NCBI RefSeq assembly: GCF_013375155.1
Contig: NZ_JABXOF010000019.1
Coordinates: 1-48,066, forward strand
Reading direction: 5' to 3'
Length of the DNA: 48,066 nucleotides
DNA from: Serratia ureilytica
Lineage (GTDB): Bacteria > Pseudomonadota > Gammaproteobacteria > Enterobacterales > Enterobacteriaceae
In this document: positions 35,274 through 43,607 of the stretch, piece after piece
Layout: each line of letters opens with the position of its first letter
Position numbering within the stretch: position 1 is the first letter of the stretch
Program-made: the position numbers and the translations under genes
The notes under the pieces: model-generated
Seen by the model: only the letters and a program-made list of their open reading frames with translations
What the model was told of the DNA's origin: nothing
Databases searched by the model: none

Positions 35274-35654
35274 TTATTGCAACGCCATCACCGCCTCTAT
35301 CTCTACGCACACTGCGGGTGAGAACAACGCGCTGACCGCCATCAAAGAACAGGCCGGCAGCGCGCCGTCGAAATAGTCAAACAGCACCGGGCGCACGCTC
35401 GCCAGATCGGCGATGTCGGTCAGGAACACGCTGATTTTAATCAATGCCTTGAGATTGACGCCTTCGCTGGCGGCGATGGTCGCCAATTGCTCAAGGATCT
35501 CCTGCGTTTGCTGCGGCGCGCTCAAGCCCTGCGCGTCGGTGGCGAAGGCCGTCAAGCCAGATACGTACAGGCGATCGCTGTGGCGCACGGCGTGCACATA
35601 AGGGCCACCCGGCGTAGGCAATTGCGGATAATTAATGCGTTTTAATGATGTCAT
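35274..35654 (-). CDS. Rid-family protein lacking the RidA catalytic Arg
   Basis: A 126-residue protein of the RidA/YjgF/UK114 family. Family features: VSGLTAFATDAQGL in place of SGQIPIDPATG, SVFLTDIADLASVRPVLFDYF, PACSLMAVSALFSPAVCVEIEAVMA. In RidA the catalytic Arg105 lies in VARLPKD; by my alignment it is Leu/Phe here, so 2-aminoacrylate deaminase activity is unlikely. It is better placed in one of the Arg-less Rid subgroups of unknown role. The start at 35654 (MTSLKRIN) is preferred; a longer frame lacks homology. Confidence 0.8.
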   Translation of the reverse strand: MTSLKRINYPQLPTPGGPYVHAVRHSDRLYVSGLTAFATDAQGLSAPQQTQEILEQLATIAASEGVNLKALIKISVFLTDIADLASVRPVLFDYFDGALPACSLMAVSALFSPAVCVEIEAVMALQ

Positions 35655-35835
35655 GGTCAAACCCCGCGCAAGACCGGTTAATAAAATCGACAAACTTGGT
35701 TAGGATACTGGAGAAAACGCGGCAAAGCGCCGCACGCCGATGATATCTGAGAGAATCATCCCCCTTTATGTTATACGCCGTCTCTCACGCGAATGTGACA
35801 GTGCGGCGCAGATCGGCAACAAGGACGCAGAGACG

Positions 35836-36690
35836 ATGAACCCGCTTTTTACGCCTTACCTGCAGCGCTGGCGGCTGGAGCAGGACGGCAAAGCCTTCGA
35901 AACCCACAGCAGTCTATTGATGCCGGTGCGTTACCGGGGCGCGGCGGCCATGCTGAAGATCGCCCGCGAGCAGGAGGAGCGCTTCGGCGGGCAGCTGATG
36001 TGCTGGTGGCGTGGAGAAGGCGCCGCGCAGGTGCTGGCGTGGCACGACGACGGCATTTTGCTGGAGCGCGCGCAGGGCGAAGGGTCGTTGGCGCAGCTGG
36101 TGCGTGACGGCGACGATGAACAAGCCACGCAGATCCTGTGCCGGGCGATCGCCGCCTTGCATGCGCCGCGGGCGGCGCCGTTGCCTGAGCTTATCCCGTT
36201 GCAGGAGTGGTTCAGCTCGCTGTGGCCAGCGGCCCAGGCGCACGGCGGCATGCTGCGTCTCAGCGCCACGGCGGCGGCGGAGCTGTTGAGCAGCCCGCGA
36301 GAAGAAAGCGTGTTGCACGGGGATATCCACCATGACAATGTGCTGGACTTTGGCGCACGCGGTTGGCTGGCGATCGATCCCAAGCGTTTGTACGGTGAAC
36401 GGGGCTTCGATTACGCCAACATCTTCTGCAATCCTAACTACGGCGTCGCCACCGATCCGGCCATTTTCCATCGCCGCGTGGAACAGGTGTGCCGGTTGGC
36501 CGGGCTGGATCGCCGGCGTCTGCTGCAATGGATCCTGGCCTGGTCGGGGCTTTCCGCCGCCTGGTTTATGGAAGACGGGCAGGCGGCGGACATTGATTTT
36601 CGCGTCGCTGAACTGGCGGCGCGCGCGCTGGATCTCACGTTGCCGGACGGCGATTCAGGGTTCATCCTGCCAGTAATCGAGCGAGGCTGA
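35836..36690 (+). CDS. APH(6)/hydroxyurea-type antibiotic kinase
   Basis: A 284-residue protein-kinase-like phosphotransferase of the APH_6_hur (streptomycin 6-/hydroxyurea kinase) family. The Brenner motif HGDIHHDNVLDF (about 189-200) holds the catalytic Asp; the metal site is AIDPKRLYGERGFDYAN (about 206-222), typical of this family. It could confer low-level streptomycin or hydroxyurea resistance or have a metabolic role. The start at 35836 is preferred over a longer frame. The last 36 bp overlap the convergent cupin gene. Confidence 0.82.
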   Translation: MNPLFTPYLQRWRLEQDGKAFETHSSLLMPVRYRGAAAMLKIAREQEERFGGQLMCWWRGEGAAQVLAWHDDGILLERAQGEGSLAQLVRDGDDEQATQILCRAIAALHAPRAAPLPELIPLQEWFSSLWPAAQAHGGMLRLSATAAAELLSSPREESVLHGDIHHDNVLDFGARGWLAIDPKRLYGERGFDYANIFCNPNYGVATDPAIFHRRVEQVCRLAGLDRRRLLQWILAWSGLSAAWFMEDGQAADIDFRVAELAARALDLTLPDGDSGFILPVIERG

Positions 36691-37158
36691 AGGGCGCTGC
36701 AGATAACGCACCTGCTCGCCGTCATTGCCGCGCGCCATCGCCTGGTATTTGCCTGAGTCCGGATACATCACCACTTCCGGCTGTTCGCGCGTGCTGACGG
36801 ACAGATACTTCAGCGGCGCGTCGGAGGTGTTGATGATCTGGTGCGGGTATTCCGGGCCAGGCGGAATGAAAATGACATCTCCGCTGACGATCGGCAGCAT
36901 TTCTCCGGCTACCCGCAGCGTTCCGCTGCCTTCCAGAATGATGAACATTTCCTCCTGAGCGTAGTGAAAATGATAGGGGCAGGAACGCATGCCTGGCGCC
37001 ACACAATCGAAGGAGGCGCCCAGCTTGTCGGCGGCGGTGCCGGTGCCGAGACGAGCGCCGACGCTGTCATACAGCGGCGGCCGCCGGTCATGCTTCATCT
37101 CTACCTGTTCGACATTGCGTATCAAGCGCTGGGCTAACAGCGCGGCTTTCTCGGTCAT
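36655..37158 (-). CDS. Cupin-domain protein
   Basis: A 167-residue cupin with a single barrel. Cupin motif 1 metal ligands are in YHFHYAQEEMFIILEGSGT (His, His, Glu), motif 2 is in FIPPGPEYPHQIINTSD (His). Such proteins are sugar isomerases, dioxygenases or sensors; none can be chosen. The start at 37158 follows AAGGAAG. The 3' end overlaps the antibiotic-kinase gene by 36 bp in opposite orientation. Confidence 0.78.
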   Translation of the reverse strand: MTEKAALLAQRLIRNVEQVEMKHDRRPPLYDSVGARLGTGTAADKLGASFDCVAPGMRSCPYHFHYAQEEMFIILEGSGTLRVAGEMLPIVSGDVIFIPPGPEYPHQIINTSDAPLKYLSVSTREQPEVVMYPDSGKYQAMARGNDGEQVRYLQRPSASLDYWQDEP

Positions 37159-37258
37159 AAGCTTCCTTGGTGACGGCGTCACTTATTATGTGAATTGACA
37201 TTCAGACGACAGAGAAAGTGAAGGCGCCACGGCGCCGCTTGTCAATGTAGACCGCCCG

Positions 37259-38446
37259 TTACGTCACGGTGGTTCGCCGCGGCAGCGACAGCAGCAGATG
37301 CGCGATGGCGCCGCCGACAATGCCCCAGAATGCCGAACCGATGCCGAGCAACGTGACGCCGGAGGCGGTGATGAGGAAGGCGATCAGCGCCGCGTCGCGC
37401 TGTTTTTCATCATGCAGCGCGCGTTGCAGGCTGCCGCCGATGGTGCCGAGCAGCGCCAGCCCGGCGATGGTGTGGATCAAGGCGACCGGCAACGCGCTGA
37501 ACAGCAGGCCGATGGCGCCGCCGAACAACCCGGCCAACAAATAGAAGCCGCCGGCGGCCACCGCGCCCATATAGCGCCGCTGTGGATCGGGATGCACGTC
37601 CGGCCCCATGCAAATGGCGGCGGTAATGGCGGCGATGCACACCGAGAAACCGCCGAATGGCGCCAGCAGCAGCGCGGTCAGCGCCGTCCAGGCGATCAGC
37701 GGTGAGGTGGGGACACGGTAGCCCGCCGCCTGCAGCGTAGCGATCCCGGGGGCGTTCTGTGAAGCCATGGTGACCACGAAGAAGGGCACGCCGATGCCGA
37801 GCAGCGTCGGCCAGCTGAAATGCGGCGCGATAAATTCCGGCACGGCGACCGCCGGCGCCTGTTGCGCCAGATGGATATCGCCCTGTAGCGCGGCGATCGC
37901 CAGCCCAATCGCCAGCGTCAGTACGATGGCGTAGCGCGGCAGGTAACGGCGGCTGAGCAGATAGGCCAGGCCCATACCGGCGCTGAGGAGGAAATTGAGC
38001 TGCAGCGAAGCGAAGGCGTCCAGCCCGAAACGCAGCAGGATCCCCGCCAACATCGCGGCAGAAATCGCCTGCGGAATATAATCCATCAGGCGGGCGAACA
38101 GCCCGGTGACGCCGCACAGCAGGATCAGGCCCGACGCGAAGATGAACACTCCGATCGCCTCATTGATCGGCGTGCCGGGCAGGCTGGTGACCAGCAGCGC
38201 TGCGCCGGGCGTCGACCAAGCGGTGAGGATCGGGGTGCGGTAGTAAAGCGACAGTCCCAGCGAGGTGACGCCCATCGCGATCCCCAGCGCGCTCAGCCAG
38301 CCGCCGATCTGCGCCGGCGTGGCGCCTGCGGCGGCGGCGGCCTGGAAAATGATGGCGGCAGAGCTGGTGTAGCCGACCAGAACGGCGACAAAGCCGGCCA
38401 TGACGGCGGGCAGGGTCAGATGGCGCAAGGAGAGGGCTGGGCGCAT
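37259..38446 (-). CDS. ydcO: BenE-family transporter YdcO
   Basis: A 395-residue inner-membrane transporter of the benzoate:H+ symporter (BenE) family with about 12 helices. The start at 38446 (MRPALSLRHLTLPAVMAGF) follows GGAG; a longer reading frame has no homology. Conserved segments: VGYTSSAAIIFQAA, MASQNAPGIATLQAAGYRVP, GFSVCIAAITAAICMGPDVH. E. coli ydcO is likewise divergent from a helix-turn-helix/cupin gene (ydcN/sutR), so the pair is conserved as a unit, though at a different locus. The real substrate is not known. Confidence 0.85.
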   Translation of the reverse strand: MRPALSLRHLTLPAVMAGFVAVLVGYTSSAAIIFQAAAAAGATPAQIGGWLSALGIAMGVTSLGLSLYYRTPILTAWSTPGAALLVTSLPGTPINEAIGVFIFASGLILLCGVTGLFARLMDYIPQAISAAMLAGILLRFGLDAFASLQLNFLLSAGMGLAYLLSRRYLPRYAIVLTLAIGLAIAALQGDIHLAQQAPAVAVPEFIAPHFSWPTLLGIGVPFFVVTMASQNAPGIATLQAAGYRVPTSPLIAWTALTALLLAPFGGFSVCIAAITAAICMGPDVHPDPQRRYMGAVAAGGFYLLAGLFGGAIGLLFSALPVALIHTIAGLALLGTIGGSLQRALHDEKQRDAALIAFLITASGVTLLGIGSAFWGIVGGAIAHLLLSLPRRTTVT

Positions 38447-38467
38447 GAGGAGCTCCAATCGGTGAGT

Positions 38468-38483
38468 GTGCGTTATAACGCAC
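38468..38483. promoter_or_regulatory. Operator palindrome 1 (ydcO side)
   Basis: GTGCGTTATAACGCAC is a 16-bp perfect palindrome. It contains a minus-strand TATAAC that may be the ydcO -10 element, 22 bp from its start codon. Confidence 0.6.
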
Positions 38484-38505
38484 GGTAAGAAATCAGCATA
38501 GCACC

Positions 38506-38521
38506 GTGCGCTATAGCGCAC
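38506..38521. promoter_or_regulatory. Operator palindrome 2 (sutR side)
   Basis: GTGCGCTATAGCGCAC is a second perfect 16-bp palindrome sharing its 5-bp arms (GTGCG / CGCAC) and central TATA with the first, centre to centre 38 bp. It covers the -35 zone of the sutR promoter (TATAAT at 38529-38534). Confidence 0.6.
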
Positions 38522-38528
38522 AAGCGGG

Positions 38529-38534
38529 TATAAT
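38529..38534 (+). promoter_or_regulatory. sutR -10 element
   Basis: A perfect TATAAT, 28 bp before the start codon. The -35 (GTGCGC) is poor and lies in the operator. Confidence 0.5.
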
Positions 38535-38561
38535 CGAGCGCGATACGCAGAGGAGAACAGG

Positions 38562-39125
38562 ATGCAGGAACTTGCCGGCCATTTGGCGCACACCCTTCGC
38601 ACGCTGCGCGCGCAGCGCGGCTGGAGCCTGACGCAGGCGGCGGAATACACCGGCGTCAGCAAGGCGATGCTTGGGCAGATTGAGCGCGGCGAATCCAGCC
38701 CGACGGTGGCGACGCTGTGGAAGATCGCTACCGGTTTCAACGTGGCGTTCTCCGCCTTTCTTGAGGCGTCGCCCGCGCAGCAGCAGGCGACGCTGCACCG
38801 CTACGGCGAACTGCCGGTGTACGATCAGGACAACGCCGATATGCGCGTGGTGCCGCTGTTTCCCTACGATCGCCAGCTGGGTTTCGACATGTTCGTCATC
38901 GATCTCGCGCCGGGCGCGCTCAGCGAATCGTCGCCGCATGAGCCGGGCGTGATTGAGCATGTGATCGTGATCAGCGGCCGGTTGGAATTGGCGATAGACG
39001 GCGAGTGGCACAGCCTGGCGGCCGGCGAGGCGATGCGCTTTCAGGCCGATCGGCCGCATGCCTACCGCAACGCCGGTTCACACACGGTGCGTATCCACGA
39101 TCTGATCCACTATCCTCAATCCTGA
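38562..39125 (+). CDS. sutR: XRE-cupin regulator SutR (YdcN-like)
   Basis: A 187-residue regulator with an N-terminal Cro/C1 helix-turn-helix (SLTQAAEYTGVSKAMLGQIE, about 28-47) and a C-terminal cupin domain (PHEPGVIEHVIVISGRLEL). It closely resembles E. coli YdcN, named SutR for control of sulfur-utilisation genes, in order and end (RIHDLIHYPQS). It is divergent from the ydcO transporter. The shared 115-bp control region holds two palindromes, suggesting autoregulation and control of ydcO. The effector bound by the cupin is unknown. Confidence 0.83.
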   Translation: MQELAGHLAHTLRTLRAQRGWSLTQAAEYTGVSKAMLGQIERGESSPTVATLWKIATGFNVAFSAFLEASPAQQQATLHRYGELPVYDQDNADMRVVPLFPYDRQLGFDMFVIDLAPGALSESSPHEPGVIEHVIVISGRLELAIDGEWHSLAAGEAMRFQADRPHAYRNAGSHTVRIHDLIHYPQS

Positions 39126-39253
39126 CTCAACGCGGCGGCCGCGGGCTTTGACTCCGCGCCGCCAAACGCCTACCTTGTTGAAAATGACTCTTATTTCACA
39201 GGCTGTCGCCCATGACGGGGCGGCGTTGCAGCCGACTCAAAAGGAGCTTGATT

Positions 39254-41413
39254 TTGCCGGTCACCAATCGACGTCAGTTTATTAAACTCAGTGCGCAAAC
39301 CGCAGGAGCCGTATTCGCGATGACTTCATTACCCAACAGTATCCGCCTGGCGATGGCGGCGGAGGGCGGCGCGGCCGCCGGCGATGAATTCCTGTGGCTG
39401 GAAGAGCTGCAGGGTAAAAAAGCGCTGCAATGGGTGCAGCAGGAAAATCAGCGCACCGTGGCACGTTTCGGCCAGGGCGAAGACTTTCAGCGCATTGAGC
39501 GCGAAGTCCTGGATATCCTCAATAAAGACACCCAGATCCCGTGGGTGAGCAAACGCGGCGAGTACTATTACAACTTCTGGCAGGATCAGGCCAACCCGCG
39601 TGGCCTGCTGCGACGCGCCACGCTGGACGAGTACCGCAAGGCCAAACCGGCCTGGGAGACGGTGCTGGATATCGATGCGCTGGGCAAGGCGGAGGGCAAG
39701 GATTGGGTTTATCAGGGCTCGCAGCCGCTGGCGCCGGAATACCGTTATTGCCTGATGCAGCTGTCGCCGGACGGCGGTGACGCCACCGAAATCCGCGAAT
39801 TCGATCTGGTGGCCAAACGCTTCGTCAAAGAGGGTTTCAACGTGCCGGTGGCGAAAAGCCGGGTTTCCTGGGTCGATCGGGACACGCTGTTCATCGCCAC
39901 CGATTTCGGCCCCGGCTCGATGACCCAGTCCGGCTACGCGCGCATCGCCAAACGCTGGCGGCGCGGCACGCCGCTGAGCGCCGCCGAAACGCTGTACGAA
40001 GCGCAGCCCGAGGACATGGCGGTCTTCGCCTATCACGACCGCACGCCGGGCTTTGAGCGCGATTTCGTCGGCCGCAGCCTGGACTTCTACCGCCGCGACT
40101 ATTTCTTGCTGACTCAGGACGGCCGGCAGAAAAAAATCGACATCCCCGCCGACGCCGAGCTGGATACGCATCGGGAATGGCTGCTGATCAAGCCGAGCAG
40201 CGATTGGGACGTGGGCGGCAAGCGCTATCCGTCCGGCTCGCTGTTGGCGGCCAATTTCGACGACTATCTGGCGGGCAAGCGCGAGCTGCAGCCGCTGTTT
40301 ACCCCGACGGCGGAGCAGGCGCTGAGCGGCTACAGCGGCACTCGCGATCACCTGATCCTCAGCATCATGGATAACGTGGTCAACCGACTGGAAGTGCTGA
40401 CGCCGCAGGGCGGCAGCTGGCAACGTCGCCCGCTGGGCAACCCCGGCGCCATCAGCACCCTTTCCGCCGGCGGCATCGACGACGAGAGCAACGCCTATTT
40501 CCTGACGGTCAGCGGGTTCCTGCAGCCGACCTCGCTGTATATGGGCAACCTCGACGGCGGGGAAGCGACGCTGCTGAAACAGGCGCCGCAGGACTTTGAC
40601 GCCGCCGGCTATCAGGTCAGCCAGCATTACGCGCGCTCCAAGGACGGCACCCGCGTGCCGTATTTCCAGATCGCCGCCAAAGATCTCAAGCTGGACGGCA
40701 GCACGCCGACGCTGCTGTACGGCTACGGCGGGTTTGAAGTGCCGCTGCTGCCGGGCTATCTGGGCGGCAAGGCGCCGGCCTGGCTGGAGCGCGGCGGGGT
40801 ATACGTGGTGGCCAACATTCGGGGCGGCGGTGAATATGGTCCGGCCTGGCATCAGGCGGCGCTCAAGCAGAATCGTCATCGCGCCTATGAGGATTTCGCC
40901 GCCGTGGCCGAAGACCTGTTCGCTCGCAAGGTGACTTCCGCGCCGCATCTCGGCGCGCGCGGCGGCAGCAACGGCGGCCTGCTGGTAGGCAATATGCTGA
41001 CGCTGTATCCGCAGCTGTTCGGCTGCATCGTCTGCGAAGTGCCGCTGTTGGACATGCAGCGCTATACCCAACTCTCTGCCGGCGCGTCGTGGATCGCGGA
41101 ATACGGCGATCCGAGCAAGCCGGAGCAGTGGGCCTATATCAAAACCTTCTCGCCGTACCACAATATTCAGGCGAAAACGGCCTATCCGCCGGTGCTGTTC
41201 TATACCGCCACCAGCGACGATCGGGTCAACCCGGCCCACGCGCGCAAAATGGCGGCGCGCATGCAGGCGATGGGGTATCAGCAGGCTTACTTCTACGAAA
41301 ATACCGAGGGTGGGCACAGTGCCGCCGCCGACAAGCAACAGGCGGCGTTCCACAGCGCGCTGGTGAGCGAATTCATGTGGGCTAACCTGAGCGGCAAGCG
41401 CAAGCCAGCGTAA
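39254..41413 (+). CDS. Tat-exported prolyl oligopeptidase-family (S9) peptidase
   Basis: A 719-residue serine peptidase of the S9A family. A TTG start at 39254 follows AAGGAG by 7 bases and gives a twin-arginine signal (NRRQFIKLSAQTAGAVFAMT) with cleavage near AMAAEGG. The mature part has a beta-propeller (about residues 80-410) and an alpha/beta-hydrolase domain with the catalytic Ser in GGSNGGLLVGN, Asp in TSDDRVNPAHARK and His in EGGHSAAADK. Prolyl oligopeptidases cleave short Pro-containing peptides; export to the periplasm suggests peptide scavenging. It is 128 bp from sutR and ends in a terminator. Confidence 0.88.
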   Translation: MPVTNRRQFIKLSAQTAGAVFAMTSLPNSIRLAMAAEGGAAAGDEFLWLEELQGKKALQWVQQENQRTVARFGQGEDFQRIEREVLDILNKDTQIPWVSKRGEYYYNFWQDQANPRGLLRRATLDEYRKAKPAWETVLDIDALGKAEGKDWVYQGSQPLAPEYRYCLMQLSPDGGDATEIREFDLVAKRFVKEGFNVPVAKSRVSWVDRDTLFIATDFGPGSMTQSGYARIAKRWRRGTPLSAAETLYEAQPEDMAVFAYHDRTPGFERDFVGRSLDFYRRDYFLLTQDGRQKKIDIPADAELDTHREWLLIKPSSDWDVGGKRYPSGSLLAANFDDYLAGKRELQPLFTPTAEQALSGYSGTRDHLILSIMDNVVNRLEVLTPQGGSWQRRPLGNPGAISTLSAGGIDDESNAYFLTVSGFLQPTSLYMGNLDGGEATLLKQAPQDFDAAGYQVSQHYARSKDGTRVPYFQIAAKDLKLDGSTPTLLYGYGGFEVPLLPGYLGGKAPAWLERGGVYVVANIRGGGEYGPAWHQAALKQNRHRAYEDFAAVAEDLFARKVTSAPHLGARGGSNGGLLVGNMLTLYPQLFGCIVCEVPLLDMQRYTQLSAGASWIAEYGDPSKPEQWAYIKTFSPYHNIQAKTAYPPVLFYTATSDDRVNPAHARKMAARMQAMGYQQAYFYENTEGGHSAAADKQQAAFHSALVSEFMWANLSGKRKPA

Positions 41414-41436
41414 ACACGTTTCTTGCGGGCATAAAA

Positions 41437-41463
41437 AAACGCCGGGGGTTAACCCCGGCGTTT
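41437..41463. terminator. Bidirectional terminator before dtpA
   Basis: AAACGCCGGGG / CCCCGGCGTTT is a 10-11-bp stem with flanking A and T stretches. Confidence 0.82.
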
Positions 41464-41488
41464 CTATTTACGCTCAATCCGCCGGCGA

Positions 41489-43003
41489 TCAGTGGGCCGC
41501 CGTGGCTTCCTGCGCTTTCTGATTCAGGTCTTCGCTGGTGTCCAGCGTCATGCGGTACAGTTTCGGCGCGGTCAGCATCATCAGGATGGCGATGACGGCG
41601 GTGGCGATGCCGATTTGCATAAACACATGGCTGTAGATGGCCAGTGAAGCGTGCGCGTCGTTGATATCGCTAGGGACGGCGGTCAGACCGGCGACTTTAC
41701 CGGCGATCAGCGCCGCGGCGGCGGTGGTCAGGAACCAGGAACCCATGATGAAGCCCATCAGACGCTGCGGCACCAGCTGCGCCACCATCGCCAGACCCAG
41801 ACCGGAAATCATCAGCTCGCCGATGCTCTGCAGCGCGTAGCTCAGGATCAGCCAGTTGACCGACACGATGCCCTGTTCGTTGGCGAAGCTGGCGCCCCAT
41901 GGCAGCACCAGGAAGGCGCAGGAACACAGGATCATGCCGAAAGCGAACTTGTGCGGCATCGGCAGGCGATCGCCCATCTTGTTATACAACGCGGCCAGAA
42001 TCGGGCTGGCGAGCATGATCCAGAACGGGTTCAGCGCCTGGTACTGCTCCGGCTCGAAGGCGACGCCGAAGATGCTGTGCTCCACGTTGTGGATGGCGAA
42101 GAAGTTCAGCGAGGTCGGCATCTGGCTGTACAGCACGAAGAATACCACCGCTTCCAGCATCAGCAGGAAGGCGACGATCATTTTGCGGCGTGCGGCGCCA
42201 TGCAGGGCGAAGGCTTCCTTGGCGAACACGATCACGATCCCGGCAGAGATGAAGGCCAGCGCCCAGCGCGCGATCACCTGGTTGTGCAGCAGCCAGCTGG
42301 ACACGGCGACCAGCGCCACGATGCCGACCAGCACCATCAGCAGTTTCGGCAGATGCAGCGGCTTGAAGTCAGGCCTGGAGCCGTTTTTCTTCACCCACTT
42401 GTGGCACATCATAAAGTTGACCAGGGTGATCAGCATGCCGACCACGCTCAGGGAGAACGCCACGCTCCAGCCGTACTTCGCCGCCAGCCACGGGGTAGCC
42501 AGCATGGAGAAGAAGGAACCGATGTTCACCGACATGTAGTACATGGTGAAGGCGCCGTCGATACGCGGGTCGTCTTTCTCATAGCAGGTGGAGAGCAGGG
42601 AGGACGGGTTGGCCTTGAACAGGCCGCTGCCCACGGCGATGGTCGCCATGCCCAGGTAGACCCAGAAGATGTCGTGGCCGGAGTAGGCCACCATGGCGTA
42701 ACCGGCGGCCAGCACCAGCGCGCCGAGCACGATCACGCGTTTGGCGCCCAGCACCTTGTCGCCCAGCCAGCCGCCAATGGCGACGAAGCCGTATACCAGG
42801 GCGCTGAAAGAAGAGAACAGGGTGATGGAGTCGGCTTCGCTCAGACCGAGCATCTTGACCAGATAAACCGCCATGATGCCTTGCAGGCCGTAATAGCCGA
42901 AGCGCTCCCACAGTTCGATCGAGAAGATCAGATAGAATGCTTTCGGTTGTTTGAACGCGTTAAGGCTCACGCTCTCCTGGTGTTGGTTGTTTGCTGTTGA
43001 CAC
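41489..43003 (-). CDS. dtpA: Di/tripeptide permease DtpA (TppB)
   Basis: A 504-residue POT-family (MFS) proton-coupled importer of di- and tripeptides, close to E. coli DtpA (500). Signature motifs are the ExxERF-like [20 protein letters not shown] (about 31-50) and the PTR2 signature region [22 protein letters not shown]. It has 14 predicted helices. In E. coli its expression is OmpR-dependent. It sits after the accessory block that separates it from gstA, and before a long AT-rich leader. Upstream are the nth and rsx genes, also on the minus strand. Confidence 0.96.
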   Translation of the reverse strand: MSTANNQHQESVSLNAFKQPKAFYLIFSIELWERFGYYGLQGIMAVYLVKMLGLSEADSITLFSSFSALVYGFVAIGGWLGDKVLGAKRVIVLGALVLAAGYAMVAYSGHDIFWVYLGMATIAVGSGLFKANPSSLLSTCYEKDDPRIDGAFTMYYMSVNIGSFFSMLATPWLAAKYGWSVAFSLSVVGMLITLVNFMMCHKWVKKNGSRPDFKPLHLPKLLMVLVGIVALVAVSSWLLHNQVIARWALAFISAGIVIVFAKEAFALHGAARRKMIVAFLLMLEAVVFFVLYSQMPTSLNFFAIHNVEHSIFGVAFEPEQYQALNPFWIMLASPILAALYNKMGDRLPMPHKFAFGMILCSCAFLVLPWGASFANEQGIVSVNWLILSYALQSIGELMISGLGLAMVAQLVPQRLMGFIMGSWFLTTAAAALIAGKVAGLTAVPSDINDAHASLAIYSHVFMQIGIATAVIAILMMLTAPKLYRMTLDTSEDLNQKAQEATAAH

Positions 43004-43607
43004 GGGTACCTCTGTTTTTTCGCAGCCCGTCTTTAGGGGACGGGAAAGTACAAAAGTTGATGCGGAACGGCATCCTTTTGCGTTGTTATAGGATGGGGAC
43101 GGCGGTTAATGTTCACTATCTTTGTCAACGTGGCAAGCAGTTTGTCATATTCGGTTACATTTAACGCCGGCAGGATTATGCCGCGATGTTGCAAATGTTA
43201 TGCAGTATTAACTTTGGGCTTTTAGTGGTTTATCGATTTTTTGTTTTGATTAAAAGCTATACGAATTTTAAACAGGGATATATTCTGCTGAATTGCTATT
43301 TTTTAGCGCATCAGTGTGCGTGAGGTTATTAATCCGTTGGAATATTGTGTATATGGCGCGATTTGTAAAATTATAGAAATTTAGGAAAACGGGGCTGGCA
43401 TTTGTGAACGCCTTGTGATCTCGAAAGCGTGACGTTCACCGCAATTTTCGACTAATTTTTTGCTTGAAAATAACGCAGCGATGGGTTTCTTACTGAAAAC
43501 CGTGATAACGCCGGGGTTACTGCTGCGCGATATCACATTTTTGATAAAAAAGCGGCGTTGGCGAGGGAAGAGGACGCGGCGGGTGCGGTTTGCCGCACCC
43601 AACTGAC
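43004..43607. other. dtpA upstream AT-rich region
   Basis: A 604-bp stretch with no convincing gene. It is clearly AT-richer than its surroundings, mainly between about 43190 and 43400. A minus-strand TATAAC (43085-43090) is a dtpA -10 candidate, and CCCGTC / GACGGG (43026-43044) forms a small hairpin near the dtpA start. A 73-codon minus-strand ORF at 43381-43602 has no ribosome site or family features. GGGTGCGG / CCGCACCC (43581-43600) follows nth, without a T-run. Confidence 0.5.
43581..43600 (-). terminator. Hairpin after nth
   Basis: GGGTGCGG / CCGCACCC, 8-bp stem with a 4-base loop, eight bases after the nth stop. There is no T-run. Confidence 0.45.

Noticed and set aside
39329..41353. 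674-codon minus-strand ORF opposite the S9 peptidase
   Set aside because: It mirrors a high-GC real gene; composition is His/Arg/Gln-rich with no family features, a shadow frame.
43381..43602. 73-codon ORF upstream of dtpA
   Set aside because: No ribosome site or family features; basic, low-hydrophobicity random-like product.
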